In this document: one piece after another, positions 26,281 to 37,892 of the stretch
Layout of the letters: each line of letters opens with the position of its first letter
Position numbering within the stretch: position 1 is the first letter of the stretch
Assembly: GCA_027924585.1 (NCBI GenBank)
Contig: BSBM01000486.1
Location: 39,758,001-39,822,000 of the forward strand
DNA length: 64,000 bases
Source: Larix kaempferi
Lineage: Eukaryota > Streptophyta > Pinopsida > Pinales > Pinaceae
Direction: 5' to 3'
Notes under the pieces: model-generated
Told to the model about the DNA's origin: nothing
What the model saw: only the letters and a program-made list of their open reading frames with translations
Databases searched by the model: none
Made by a program: the position numbers and the translations under genes

Positions 26281-26841
26281 GGTATATTCACCCGCATTGT
26301 CTGATCTTAAAACCTTGACCTTCTTCCCAATTTAGTTCTCCACAAGAGCTTTGAACTCCTGAAACTTGTTGAACACTTCATCCTTGGTCTTCAACAAGTA
26401 GATCCATGTTTTGCGAAAGAAGTCATCAACCAAGGAAACATAGTATAGGCTTCCTATGATTGATGCTACTGACATCGGTCTACACACATTTGAATGCACT
26501 AGATCTAGGATCCCCTTAGATCTGTGCTCAAGGCTTGGGAAAGCAGCCTTGGCATGCTTTCCAAGTGCGCACCCTCTACACACACCCTATTGCTCAATGT
26601 TGAACTCTGGAAGACCTATGACAATCTCCCTCAGAATAAGCAAAGCTCGGGGATGTAGGTGCCCCATCCTCTTGTCCCACATCTCGCACAAATTCTCTAT
26701 GCTATGAACTAAGGCTCAAACAAGTTCACCTTGCAAACTGTACAAATTGTCTTCTATATAACCCCAATCACCCGAGTTGATCCTGTGCTAGAATCCTTCG
26801 ATCTAATGAGGACTTATTTCTTCTTGAACTCTATTGCATTA
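26281..26841 (-). pseudogene. copia-1 pol: pre-integrase and integrase N-terminal part
   Basis: The minus-strand translation shows the GAG-pre-integrase zinc motif (MGHLHPRAL, then CRGCALGKHAK). The integrase core follows with LDLVHSNVC, YYVSLVDDFFRKTWIY, KTKDEVFNKFQEF and LRSDNAGEY. The first catalytic Asp of the D,D,E triad should be in the LDLVHS(N/D) segment, and the second is in RSDN. In-frame stops are present (after FNIEQ and in EN.IGKK). The remainder of integrase should follow past T5 but is absent from the window. Copia-2 interrupts the upstream end at 26841. Confidence 0.9.
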
Positions 26842-27487
26842 TGTTGGAAATAGTGCGACTTCGGAAGTTATTCTTATTGTACTTTATTATATTATTGTTG
26901 TAACTCCTACGGGAGAAGAAATTGATGTAATTGATCATGTAAAACCCTTGAAAGAATCAATGTAAACCTTAGGGTGAAAATACCCAAAGAAAAGAATTTG
27001 TAAATGTTATTTTATCTTCCGCCAAGACAAGTCGGCCCAGTGGGTAAACTGCCCCAAAACAATGGGCAGTCTGCCCCAAACAATGGGTAGAACTGCCCCA
27101 GACAGGTCGGCCCAGTTTGGGAAAGTTAGGTCGGCCCAATAAGGGAAAAAGTCAGTTTTGCATGTGTATAAATAGAGAGGTCGTGTGCCTCATTTGATCA
27201 CTCACTCAAATCAAGCAAGTTCGCACTAGAGGAGAGAGAAGTTCGCATCTACAGCTAGAGAAGTGATTTTTGGGGTTTTCACTTGGAGAAATTTTATATT
27301 TTTCTCTCTTGTATGTACTCTATTCTCGGGACTGATTATCTCTATACGAAGGTTGTTGGGTTTTCTCCCTGTTGGATTTCCCAAGATAAAATTCTTGTGT
27401 TCATTGTTTATGTGCTTGGTTATCTTTTAGTGATCCTATTGTTTATCTGCAATTAAATTATACTGCTATAATTGTATAAATCTAACA
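26842..27487 (+). repeat. copia-2 5' LTR
   Basis: Begins TGTTGGAAAT and ends ATCTAACA directly before the primer site. TATAAATA at 27167-27174 is its TATA box. Bases 27030-27155 hold short degenerate repeats of TCGGCCCA and CTGCCCCAAACAATGGG. A related LTR with similar features is the solo copy at 37259-37892. Confidence 0.85.
27167..27174 (+). promoter_or_regulatory. TATA box of the copia-2 LTR
   Basis: TATAAATA followed by GAGAGG. The same box, TATAAATAGAGAG, occurs on the minus strand in the solo LTR near 37545-37557. Confidence 0.7.
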
Positions 27488-27500
27488 TGGTTTCATAGCA
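27488..27500 (+). other. copia-2 primer-binding site
   Basis: TGGTTTCATAGC, immediately after the LTR end, is a mutated form of the TGGTATCAGAGC complement of initiator tRNA-Met used by most plant copia elements to prime minus-strand DNA. Confidence 0.75.
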
Positions 27501-27856
27501 GTACTAGAAGAAGCCATTGTCGGAAAATAGGGTTTCACATTTTGAGGCCTTCCCTCATCAGTTTGGATAGAAAAGAGCATTGGAAACTTCACCCTAGAGA
27601 AGGCACATCTTTTGGTGAAGGAAAATTCCAATTCTGAGAAGTTTCATTTTTGACCTAATTCTGCAACTGCGGCAGTTACTGCAGAAATTAGGGTTTCAAG
27701 TTTTGAGTTGTCCGGTCCACATTTTTGGCTCGATATTACCTTCTCTCAACTCGCCTTGATAGGGCGCATCTATCTGTGGAGTCAGTTTTGCAAGAATCCA
27801 AACTTCATTGTTGACCTAGCTCCTCCTAGGGTTTCTGGTCAAAATCTACAGTCAAG

Positions 27857-30800
27857 ATGATTGGAATGAAGGTTGAAGATCGACTTCATGAGGCTTCCAA
27901 CTTCATTTCCTGGAAGTCTAGGGTTCTCATATTAGAAGAAAATGATCTTTTGAAGTTCGTCAACGAGAAGGTTCCAGAACATAAGCAAAAGATAACAAGT
28001 CTTAGTGGAAAAAGAATAATGCAAGAGCAAGAAGAATCTTGGTGGACTTAGTTAAGGATCATTTGGTTCCTCAAATCTCACAAAAGAAGACAGCTAGGAA
28101 GATGTTCAAAACCGTAAAGAAGTTGTTTGAACACAGTAGCATCAATGTTACTCTCACATTGAGGAATCAACTATCAAATCTGAAGATGTCAAAGTCAGAA
28201 TCAATTGCTAAGTACTTCATGAGGATCTCAAAACTAAGGGACAAGCTAAGTTCTAGTGGAGAATCCCTTGATGATAAGGCGCTTGTCATAACCACTTTAA
28301 ATGGTCTCCCACCCGCTTGGGAATCATTTATCCAAAGTATAAGTGGACAAACCAAGTTGCCCAAATTTGACAGATTATGAGCAAATTGCACTCAAGAAGA
28401 GACGAGGATTGCAACAAGGCAAAAACTTCATGGCACTCAATTTGAGGAGAACCAAGCATTTGTGTCTTGTTGTCGCCTAATACACACCTGGGGGGAACGC
28501 GGCAGGAAACCTTCAAGTCGCTTGGTGTGTCCTTGGGGGCAAGTCAGAGTCAAGTGCTGTCACCTGATTACTCGACTCCTCCGTCTAGGCTTACTCCTAG
28601 CGAAACCAAGGGGGGTGGTCCCTATAAAAATAACTAAGGCTTTTAAACTATAACAATGAAATAAAAGTTATTCTAGGAGTAATATTGATAAGATGGAAAA
28701 AATAACTAACAAGAAATCATTTGCAAATATTTAATTTAGCCATTCAACACTACACATGATTGATAAAGATGCATTCACGACATTTTATAAATTGATTTAA
28801 CCATAAAATGAAAAGATGGCCAGTGTCGAGAATGAGTGTGATTGTTGTGTAGGGTTGTGAAAGTATTGCAAGAGGCTTGTTGGTTTATTTTAAATTATTA
28901 ATGGATATTAAGGAGTGGGTAAAATTCTTGGTTTGGCCCAAAAGAGACCTAACCCTTTGAACTGAGTGTTCTAGCAGCTTCACTAAGTGTCCAACCAGGA
29001 GAGGATGAACCTTCTTAAAGTAGCCTGCTGACTCTATAGTTTCTGCCCATGCAACCTCCCGAGTTCTTACAGTTTGTTTCGATTGGATTTCCCTATTAAA
29101 GCTAAGTGCTTTACACCCGTTTCTGATTGAGCCAAACTGTTCAGACTATGTTGCAGCGATCAAGCGCATACTTTGGGCTTGGAGCGTCAGTTCGTTTTAT
29201 TAAGTCTTGAAAGTGGATGATTAAGTTAAACTAAACCTCAAGAATATCTTTTCTTCACACCAAAATGGTGGAGTACTTTGGTAGTGCAAGGGGGTAAATT
29301 TTAGTTTGTATTTTAGGAACAATTGTAATTGTAGCACCAAAGTGAAAGATGGATAGATCGATTGTAGTGAGTCCTTTGAGGACGTTTTGTGTGCTTTGTT
29401 ATGTTTTTTACTTACTAAAACATAAGGAAAACTAATCTAGATTAAAAAAAAAATGAAAAATCAAAAAAAAAAAAATATGTGAATCCCCCTGGGGGATTGG
29501 GGCCAAGCACTGGAATTGCCTGCTGAGCTCTTTTTATTTGATAATTACAATAATTACTTTTTGAAGAGAGACTGCTTGCCCTTTATTAAATGGGGAACAA
29601 TTCAATTTACAAAAAGGATTCTATAAAAGAATGTGCTTGAAAGGGGTTCTTTGGATCGTCCTAGAAGCTCTTAAACCCAAAAGTTTTATGATTTTATTCT
29701 TCAAACCTGCTAGACATGCAAAAGCGGCCAGCAAGCTTAGTTATTAGTAAAAAATGGCCAAATGCACTTTAAGAGTGCTTTGGTAATACTACGAAATGCC
29801 TAAAAAAATTGTGGATTGAACTAGTATGCAATAATGACTTTTCGGATGATCTTTAAGGTCTTAAAATCAAATTTTAAATGAATTTTAATTTTCAAACTGA
29901 TATGCATGCAAACAAAACCAGCGAGCTATAAAGTTAATAAAAATGCCTAAAAACAACTATAAACTAACCTTACTTCTAAATGCAAACTATACTAAAAAAT
30001 ACTCTTTGAAATAATGAAACAAAAGATAAAAGAATGAACTAGTAAGACAAGCTAGAAAGCTTGCCTTGCTAGAATCTTTGGCTGCCCTCTTTCAAGTAGC
30101 AAGCCGAATTTATAAGCCCTAAAAATGGTAGATGTATCCTTGGAAAGCACTTAAATTTTCTCAAACTCAGTTTTTAGATCTACACTTTAAAACTTTAAAA
30201 ATGAGAAAATGCAACCTAGATCTAACAATAATATGAACCCTTAATGATTTTTAGATTGCAATAAACTTAGATCTACTTGATATGAACTTTTAGGTGCAAG
30301 ATCTACAATAGATAAAGAGAAGTAACCGATTTAGAATAGAAGAAGTGTATCAAGAGGTTTGAACCCATGGGGGTTGAGCGTTGAAGATGGGCAATGGAGT
30401 CTCTTTCCTGATGCACCGGTGGAATCGAGTGTCTTGATCGGATCTATTGGATGGAGTATAGAGCTAACATGCTCACGACATCCTCCAGCTTAAACAACCT
30501 GCAGAATCACAACACAACTAGCAAAGAGGATTAAAAGCATATGTGTAAATGAACAATAGAAAACTTGAGAAATAATAGATTCAAACAAGATATCATACTA
30601 CTTCTAGCATTCTAATATCATTGATAAAAGTAAGCAACCTATAAAGCATTACTCACTATTCCTTATGAAAGATAACTTTCCTTTAAAGGACAAATGGATC
30701 CCAACAATTGCAAGCATGAAATAGAAGAGATGTAGGTTACCTCATGTTATCAAAGCACACCAAATCCAACAAAGGACAACAATAGGGTAAGCCTCCAAAG

Positions 30801-32235
30801 CCTTCTTATTAACTCAATGAAAAAATATTACAATACGATGCCAGCAGAGGTTTCACCTTTCGATCTTTTACAATGGAGAAGAGCTCTCATTAAATAGAGC
30901 TTATAGAGTGAGGGGCAAATTGGCTTGATCAAACAGTTAACGTGAAGTGCCAAGCTTTTGATTTTGGTGATTTGCGTTGATTGGGAGCCAAGCTAAGTGG
31001 GGATGCGCCACCTCCCAATGAGGTAGGCGCTCCACTACCTTATTTCTATCAAACCGAATCACGAATCTTTAAGAGAGAGGGGATTGCGCCACCTCTCAAG
31101 AGGTAGGCGAGGTAGGCGCATCCCCCTTTGTAAGAAAACACCCAACAAATGGCTGCCATGTGGAGAAATCGGCCCACGTGAAGGTAGAGGGCGCCTTTCT
31201 TTGAAATGATAAATTCAACGTTTGACTTCCAAATGAGTTTAAACATGACACTTTGGTTAAGGGATATATTCGCCCTTCCAAATGGATAAGATGCCAACTC
31301 AAATGGCACATGCTTAATTCCCTTTTGTAATTATTTTAATTTTTTTATAATGGTGCATTTTGTTGCATTTTTAGCATTAAAATGCTATTTTGTAGCCTCG
31401 ATCAGAAACAATGCTCCACGGAATGATTTAATCACCCGAAACATAGGAAGATTGGATACCAAAGTAAAGAGAATGCTCTGAGCGTGAAAACGAGCATCCC
31501 TGCAAAAAATTTGCCTCCGGATCACACTTTTATCACCATTTGAATTTTTCCATTTAAACCATTAAAAAATGGCCTAATTTTGCGGAAAAATTATTTTTCT
31601 CGGAACTGACTCAAACTCCTAGGGGACCTAGTACATGACCAAACGACATTATTTTAGCATCTAGCATGTTTATATATGTTACAAAATGGACTCTAATAAC
31701 CCCCCAAGGCCTAACCACCACATTGGGCATTCTAGCATTGGAGGTGTAGGAGAAAAACTCATCGATTATACTCGGCTAAAGGCAAAGCATAATTGACAAG
31801 GGAAAAAACTCCCTGGAATACCTTCTTTGGTTGTTAAGTCCTAGGGAACCGAGTCATTCGAAGACCACCATGCTAGCACACTTTATTACAAACCCCGTGG
31901 GTCATGGTCATGCATTACAAAAAAAGAAAAAGGGACCCTGAAAAGGCCAAATTTGGAACTTCGAATCACTGATAAGCACAAGTAATTTGTGTAACATTGG
32001 CGGCTCTATGAAGTTCAACTGAAGTGCAACTTTAGGTGGTAACATGTCCCATGCCAAGAAAGGTAGAAGAAAAGGAAGAAAGTTTCACAATCATAAGAAC
32101 CAAGAGAGGAGATCAAGTCCTTCTCCAGATCAGAAGAAGAAGAAGAAGGATCTCTCACATATACAATGCTTCAAGTGCAAGGCATATGGTCATTATGCCA
32201 GTGATTGTCGAAGTTCAAACAAAAAGGAAGCATGA
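27857..32235 (+). pseudogene. copia-2 gag, split by a solo LTR
   Basis: An ATG at 27857 opens a copia-type gag (UBN2 family). Early blocks are LHEASNFISWKSRV and LLKFVNEKV, followed by the conserved LKMSKSESIAKYFMRIS, LVITTLNGLPPAWESF and KLPKFDRL. Between about 28010 and 28040 there is a one-base frameshift, and a nonsense codon follows FDRL at about 28378. The frame is then cut by the 3.6-kb LTR (28468-32044). Across the TGTCT/TGTCC duplicates it resumes with a basic stretch and a CX2CX4HX4C zinc knuckle (CFKCKAYGHYASDC, near 32175), ending at 32235. Gag forms the particle and the knuckle binds RNA. Non-functional. Confidence 0.85.
28468..32044 (-). mobile_element. 3.6-kb solo LTR inside copia-2 gag
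   Basis: On the plus strand it begins TGTTGTCGCC and ends AGGTGGTAACA, so it has TG...CA ends and imperfect inverted termini. Flanks are TGTCT (28463-28467) and TGTCC (32045-32049), one mismatch. Removing one duplicate and the insert restores the gag reading frame, which fixes the boundaries. Orientation is taken as minus because TATTTAAT lies on that strand (30890-30896) and the minus-strand end GGCGACAACA resembles the 3' end of the gypsy LTR at 41824. No protein is encoded; A-rich tracts lie at 29442-29475. Confidence 0.78.
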
Positions 32236-33120
32236 AGCCTCAACGGCTGATGTTGATGAAGACTCTCGTCACAAGAAGTAAAGGAATGATGATCGTTCGG
32301 AGTTATTCTTCTAATGCTCCCCATGTTGAGGAGATAATATGAAGACCCTGACTACGATGGTCTTCCAGCAAGAAAATGAAGAACAGAGGTCTCTCATGAT
32401 TCCCACAAGGAGGCAGTGGGAGCCCACCCACAAAAACAATAAAAGATAAGTATTTGAATTTATTGCTCGCATAGATCTAGTTTGTCTTATATGTTTTCAT
32501 ATCAAATTATATGCAGATCAATCAGGAAATGTGTTGAGCATTTGATGTAGTACCGTAGGCACTAGTTGTACTTGTTATATGAGTTGCACAACATTCCATG
32601 AACACCTGATGGAGCTAGTCTAGATGATATCTCCTTCCTACATGCTTAGAGTAGTGCACACTCTTGATGGCATGTTCTAGTAGAGATAGCAGAGTCCATA
32701 CATCTAGATAGTTATCATATGTGTTTGGGAGACATGTTCATGATTGTTATGCTGAAGCATTAACTAAGATGCCTACATACCTGAGTAAACTATTTCCATT
32801 GCATTGAAATACAAATTAGTTAAATTTGTTTTAACTAATCACTAATCATCAATTGCAATGTCACTAATCATCTAACCGGATTTGACTTGTAAGGAAAAGA
32901 CCATATGATATAGCTTACAAGAGAAGGGTGATGAGACTTGTTTCAGTGAACAAGTGATGGACACATGAATCCCATTGATGTTCAAATTAATCAATAACAG
33001 GAAGCTTCTAGGATCATGACCCACAGGCTCAGAGGATCTCATCTGAAGATCGAGGATGAGGAGCTGATAGATCTATTGCCACCTAAAACACACTTGACCA
33101 CAGATAAGTCTCCCAACATG
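32236..33120 (+). other. Unreadable tail of copia-2
   Basis: No domain can be read in any frame. Short stretches such as the one near 32740-32790 could be eroded 3' pol, but this is a guess. No second copy of the copia-2 LTR is visible. Confidence 0.35.
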
Positions 33121-33513
33121 TTTTTTTTAGGGAAACTATGAGTGTAGAACCCACTATCACCTCGATTACTAACTCCTCTGTTTAGACCCCAACTCCAAAA
33201 GGTCAAGGGGGGTTGTCCCTACTTACTAAGTTTCTCTAAAGAGTTTCTTTAGGAGTTGCAAATTATTAATGTTCAATGACAAGCATTCATGCAAAGATGC
33301 AATAATTTTGATGACAAAGCAAACCTTGTTTGAAAATAAACCATATACAATTGCAAGAGAGAAATAACAAATCATCTACCAAACTAGTGCCTACTTTACT
33401 TGGGTCATGGAGTCACTGATATAATAGACGTAAGATCACCAAAGACAATCAAATTGCATTAAGCACTTATCACAATTATCAAAATATCACATTTAACACA
33501 TGAGAAATACTTG
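33121..33513. repeat. Fragment related to the 3.6-kb LTR
   Basis: Bases 33150-33240 resemble 28555-28640 (shared GATTACT, ACTCCTC, CAAGGGGGG.GGTCCCTA) in the same orientation. The likeness does not extend to clear termini, so this is probably a remnant of another copy of that LTR family. Confidence 0.45.
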
Positions 33514-35871
33514 TAATATTCACACTTATTCAGACTCATACAAGATCACGCCCCACAAAAGAGAGTGCTCCATTTATCCGAAAACCCATAATATTTTTCA
33601 TTAAGCTCAAGGGAAAGAAAATTTCCCAGGTTTTTTCCATTTTCAATGGGGGACACTGGTCTCTTTAAAGACCCAAAACCTTTCGTCTTTTTCAAAAGGA
33701 AAACAAAATAAAAATAAAATAATGGAGTCAAAGTGAATCCTAGATCCACTTTTTCCTCCCAACGCACATATGACCACTCCACTTGACTTAATTCACTAAT
33801 CGTTCTGTTCTCCAACATAAAATAGACTGGGCTCCAATAGCCATGCGTTACAGTAAAAAAAACACCATCAATTACTAGCGAGACCCTTCAAAACTCCACG
33901 TAGTAATGAAAATAGAAAGCGTCGAAATGTATCGACCATGAGGAGGAAATCGTGATGTAGATTGGCATTAAAACGGTGGATGCGTTCCTTGTTCAACCAT
34001 ACTCATCAGAAAATAATCCCATGGTTGATCCACGATCCCATAAATCAAGCTCCCAACAAGAGATGCATTGGTGAAGTGGTGGACACGCTCACTACTCCAA
34101 AAATTCCACTTAAATGAAACTGCCCTCAAAGAGTTGTTTAGATGTTGGATATGAAGTCAACCACCAGTGAAATTCGCTGCCACGGACGATATCTTCAACT
34201 GCTAACGAAAACGTGGCTTCTTCCATGACGTGACCTATTGTAAGCTCGGTTGTGCGCTAATTTTGTTGAACCCCGAGCTCTGGCATCAGATCTGACTGTG
34301 GGAGACAAAGCGGGTGAGATTTAGTATTAAAACCTACTGACTAAGAGAAGTGACAGATGGTGGCGAAAAGAGTTATCTTTGCATCAGCCAATCACATGCC
34401 AGAGGGAAACGCGCATCCAATTCCACGATTGGGTTGTCATTTGCGTTGTGAAGCGAACTAAAGTGGGTGAGCGACTACCAACATGAACACGGGTCAAACA
34501 GGTGGATAAAAACTGCCCCAAAACTCCACGTAGCAACGAAGATACAGCCAAGTGGCTACTTAACAATGGACCTCTAAGTGTTGGCTACCAAATCGACTCT
34601 TTTCGGCTTGGGGTGTAATGGAGGACAGGAACTTATGATCCATCACAAGTTTACGACTTTGTTCTTTACGGAAGGATCGCAGCAACACATAAATATATTC
34701 GTGGAACAACCTGTCGACCTCCCAACAGTGGTAGCTCCATCACAAAAACGCGATTTCCATTTGTTTGTCATTATCTTCGATTGTGAGACAAGCGCGCGAG
34801 ATATGAACAGCTGATACCATCCAATTTCTTAATCTGTTCAGAATCCTCTGTAGCAATACCTAGCAAATATTCTTGTACTGGAAGGGCACTTGTATCCTCC
34901 ACACCAAGCTCTTTCCCCCCTTCAAAGGTTGAATTTATATTTCCATTTACACCCATTTCAGGCTCGTCATCCTCATTTGTGTTCCTAGACTCCTGACTAC
35001 TACCATTTTCCTGATGTCCATCTTGCACATTTTGGCCAAACTGTGCTGCTATGTTCATGAAACCTGGAAGCATGTTTGCTACTTCTGGTGGAAGGGATAC
35101 ATTGAAAGGCGTGGAAGTGAATCCTGCACTATTCATTCCTGCTCTCATACCAAACATTCCAGCCCCAGTACCATGTGCACTTGATCCTCTGCCTTGTCCT
35201 CTTGGTGTTGTGGTCTAACCATGTTCATGTCTCTGAAGCTCTTCTAACTTTTCAGTTGCCACCTGGATATTCTCTTTGATGGAGCTGTTGTGTGGGTCCA
35301 ATTCCAAAGCTTTAAGAAATCCTTTCTGAATGGTGTCGTGATATTTCCTTTGTGCATAGTAAACAAGGCCTAAACGGCTATAGGCCTTGTTGTAGCATGG
35401 ATCTATCTCGATAGATTTGTTGCAATCTTCTATTGCTTCTGTGTATTTACAACCTGAGTATGAGCAACTGCCCTTTTACAATAGTATACAGCATTATCCC
35501 CAGACAGCGATATAGCCAATGTATACAGATCAATAGCCTCAAAATATCGTTTTGAAGACATGGCTGCATTGCCTTGGACTTTGAATGCTTCACCAAGGAC
35601 TTTATGTTCTGTTCCCGAAGAAGGTCCTGCTTTTTCCATTTCCTCGATAGTGTCTTTGAGTACAAATCTAGCTTTGTTCAACTGTTCAACATAATCAGGA
35701 GAACCAACGGGTACATTTGCAAAGAAGACAGCATTTTCCAAACCTTCCTGAAATTGCTCTAATAATTCGTCTCGACAAACGGCTCCTGTTTCTTGCACTC
35801 TAGATTCCACAGAAATAACTTCACCCACAAATCTAGGTGTTCCTTCATTATTGATAGGCCCTGGAGAAATG
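33514..35871 (-). repeat. 2.36-kb direct repeat, copy 1 (carries an SGT pseudogene)
   Basis: Matches 42456-44813 in the same orientation with scattered differences (roughly 5-8% in the parts compared by eye). The left 1.3 kb (33514-34805) is non-coding on both strands. The right 1.05 kb is the body of an SGT-like gene. The likeness ends at the left between TAATAT and unrelated sequence, and at the right just after CCCTGGAGAA. Copy 1 continues rightward into further SGT sequence; copy 2 does not. Confidence 0.85.
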
Positions 35872-36120
35872 TTTTTAGAAAGAACTGTAAGAGAAGATAC
35901 TGTTGGTAAGGATTTGTTGACTCTTGCTATCTGCGTGGATTCAGTCCATCTGAGGTGAAAAGGTCAATCAATAAATGAGGTTGCACTTGCTCATCTCCAG
36001 ACCTTGTGCGAAGCCTGAACACATCTACAAGACACTCTGTTGCAACTTCAAGACCTTCAATATCAACTCCTGGGGCAGGTTCAATTTCCACTGTATTATT
36101 ACATGCATCTTGATCTTGTT
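34810..36120 (-). pseudogene. SGT-like TPR co-chaperone pseudogene, copy 1
   Basis: The minus-strand translation matches plant small glutamine-rich TPR proteins (SGT/SGTA), cytosolic co-chaperones that bind Hsp70/Hsp90 and tail-anchored clients. From the start: an N-terminal dimerisation-like region (GVDIEGLEVATECL, near 36060), RDELLEQFQEGLENAVFF, then the TPR core starting EAFKVQGNAAMSSKRYFEAI, and a C-terminal part with LPPEVANMLPGFMNIAAQFGQN and an acidic tail. No introns are seen over 1.3 kb although plant SGT genes have several, so a processed retrocopy is likely. It is broken by a TAG and frame change near 35950 and by a one-base loss near 35448 (copy 2 has the extra C). Where the authentic C-terminus ends is unclear. 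Confidence 0.8.
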
Positions 36121-36577
36121 TTCAAGTGACCACCCATGCAGATGGGGGGTAACATCTGGCTCCTACTTGGGGACATGTGCTCAGTGCATGAGAACCTCAA
36201 ACTCTGAGTATTCGCGGACCAGTTTGGAAATTGAAACACCACGTGGTGGGGATGGCTCAATTCACATCCCATGACCACCACTTATTACATAAAAATTGCA
36301 AAAAAGACAAAATGAGTGATGCTAATGACAGCAGAAAATGCTCATGTGAGAGCTTTATTCTTCCGACCTACACTAACTTAACATGAGACTAGAACATGCT
36401 AAGTATATGCATATAACCAGTGGATCCATTTCAGCTCCTTACCAATGAGACTTCTGCCTTTATGTTTAGTCATTAAATAGAACCAGGTTTCGACAAACAG
36501 AATCTGAACATGACCTGGAAATGCAACGAGAGCATGGTTGTAAGGGACAACTCTTTTACTTGGATGGGAGCCATACC
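36121..36577. other. Spacer between SGT copy 1 and gypsy gag
   Basis: No recognisable coding or repeat termini. It could hold the 5' untranslated part of the SGT transcript and the end of the gypsy-like element; the border cannot be placed. Confidence 0.35.
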
Positions 36578-37258
36578 TTAGATCTGCAAATAGATAGCAT
36601 GATTGAGAGCATGCTTCATTAATATAATGCTGAAGAGGGCTTGAATAAGTAATGGGCAGCCTTTCAAGCTGAATTCTGTCATCCCAAAACCTCTCATGAG
36701 GCAGATCTGTGATGTAAGTGTCATTACTTTTAATGAAATGAACCTGAGGCAGATCTTTATCATAAAACTATTCGTGAACATCTTTGGTAACATACTCCTG
36801 GGGCAGCTCCAACTCTTCATGATAAGGCTGCTCATAAACTTGAGGCGGGTCCAACTCTTCATGATAAGGTTGTTCAGTAATATCTTCAAACAAGGACCCT
36901 TCTGATGCTTCTTCAATGGGATCCGTGCAGAAGTGTTCTCCAAGCTGCCCTCTTTGATCTTCAAAGGACTCTTCAAAGATCTCCTCTTTAGTGATATCTT
37001 CAACCAAAGGCCTTTGTAGTGCTTCCTCTATTGGATCTTCAATGGTTTGTTCTTTAAGCAGTCTACTTTAATCCTCAGGTGTTCTTCATGGATCTGCTCT
37101 TTTGGTTCAAGGTGGGTCCTAGGGAGGAGGGCGTCATACTCTTTAGCAAGTTGTTCAATCTCATCAACTGTTCCTTCATGCCAGGGAAGGAGAAACCTCT
37201 CAAAAAACTTTGCCACTGAATCTATGGATTCATCCAAAAGGCCATAGAACCAACTTTG

Positions 37259-37892
37259 TGTTAGTTTTTCAGCATTTAATTCAATCTGATCTAGGATCGT
37301 AACTGAGAGAACAACATGTACAGCATATCAAACATAAGAGACAAGAGACACAAAGCATTTCACCGTGGAAAACCCCGCAACTTCCTCAGAGATAAAATAA
37401 GCACCAAGACAAGGATCACCAAGATGAATCCCCAAAAGATAAATGTCTGCAACAACTACTCCTCCTCCACTTGTGCGCACTCCTCCTCTCTCTCACTAAT
37501 GCGAAGTGAGTGAATGAGTGAATGAATAGAATGAGAGAGACACACTCTCTATTTATACAATGACTTGACTTGCCTTTTACTCTAACTGGGTCGACCTCCC
37601 TTAGGAGAGTCTAATAACCCATTACCACTTGTTACTAGGCCGACCCCACTAGGGTGGTCTAATAACCCTTTAACCCACATGACTCATATAGGGCCGACCC
37701 CACTAAGGTGGTCTAATAACCCATCAAATATAAGTTACGACACTTACAATAATACTTGCGACACTTTCAAATACAAATGACGACACTTCTAACCGAAGGA
37801 ATAATACATCTTCGTTGGGGATACAATAAAGTACAAGTGTAATACATACAATATACAAGTGAATATCTTCCGAAGTTACAAATACATCAACA
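37259..37892 (-). mobile_element. 634-bp copia-type solo LTR in the gypsy gag
   Basis: On the minus strand it starts TGTTGATG (37892) and ends AAACTAACA (37259). Flanks on the plus strand are CTTTG (37254-37258) and CTTGG (37893-37897), one mismatch. Its layout is that of the copia-2 LTR: TAACTTCGGAAG near the start, GTATAAATAGAGAG as promoter, and repeated GGTCGGCC-type blocks. There is no primer site at its end, where the gag frame resumes instead; hence solo. Confidence 0.85.
37590..37715 (-). repeat. Short tandem repeats in the solo LTR
   Basis: Three copies of a block with consensus GGCCGACCCCACTAGGGTGG followed by TCTAATAACCC (plus strand), of unequal length. They resemble the TCGGCCCA blocks of the copia-2 LTR at 27030-27155. 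Confidence 0.6.

Larger units (their letters stand above)
7070..26841 (-). mobile_element. copia-1: Ty1/copia element broken by T2-T5
   Basis: A degenerate Ty1/copia retrotransposon on the minus strand. Removing the inserted elements leaves, in order on the minus strand: pre-integrase and integrase (26841-26281), start and core of reverse transcriptase (18470-17509), end of reverse transcriptase and RNase H (13039-12824, then 8347 to about 7880), and the 3' LTR (7868-7070). This IN-RT-RH order is diagnostic of copia. The gag side and 5' LTR are absent at the right, where copia-2 inserted at 26842. Roughly 200 codons between integrase and reverse transcriptase are missing at the T4/T5 junction. 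Many in-frame stops show that it is long dead. Confidence 0.88.
26842..33120 (+). mobile_element. copia-2: truncated Ty1/copia element
   Basis: A plus-strand copia element inserted in copia-1. It has a 646-bp 5' LTR, a tRNA-iMet-type primer site, and a gag that is split by a 3.6-kb solo LTR and resumes at 32045. After the zinc knuckle (about 32230) no integrase, reverse transcriptase or RNase H can be read. The sequence to about 33120 is therefore either eroded or joined by deletion, and its right boundary is uncertain. The possible left target duplicate is CATTA (26837-26841); no right partner was found. Confidence 0.72.

Noticed and set aside
33546-34814. Short open frames of 60-90 codons conserved in both copies of the 2.36-kb repeat (also 42488-42760, 43326-43508)
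   Set aside because: They have no domain-like features, are found on both strands, and their sharing follows from the duplication.
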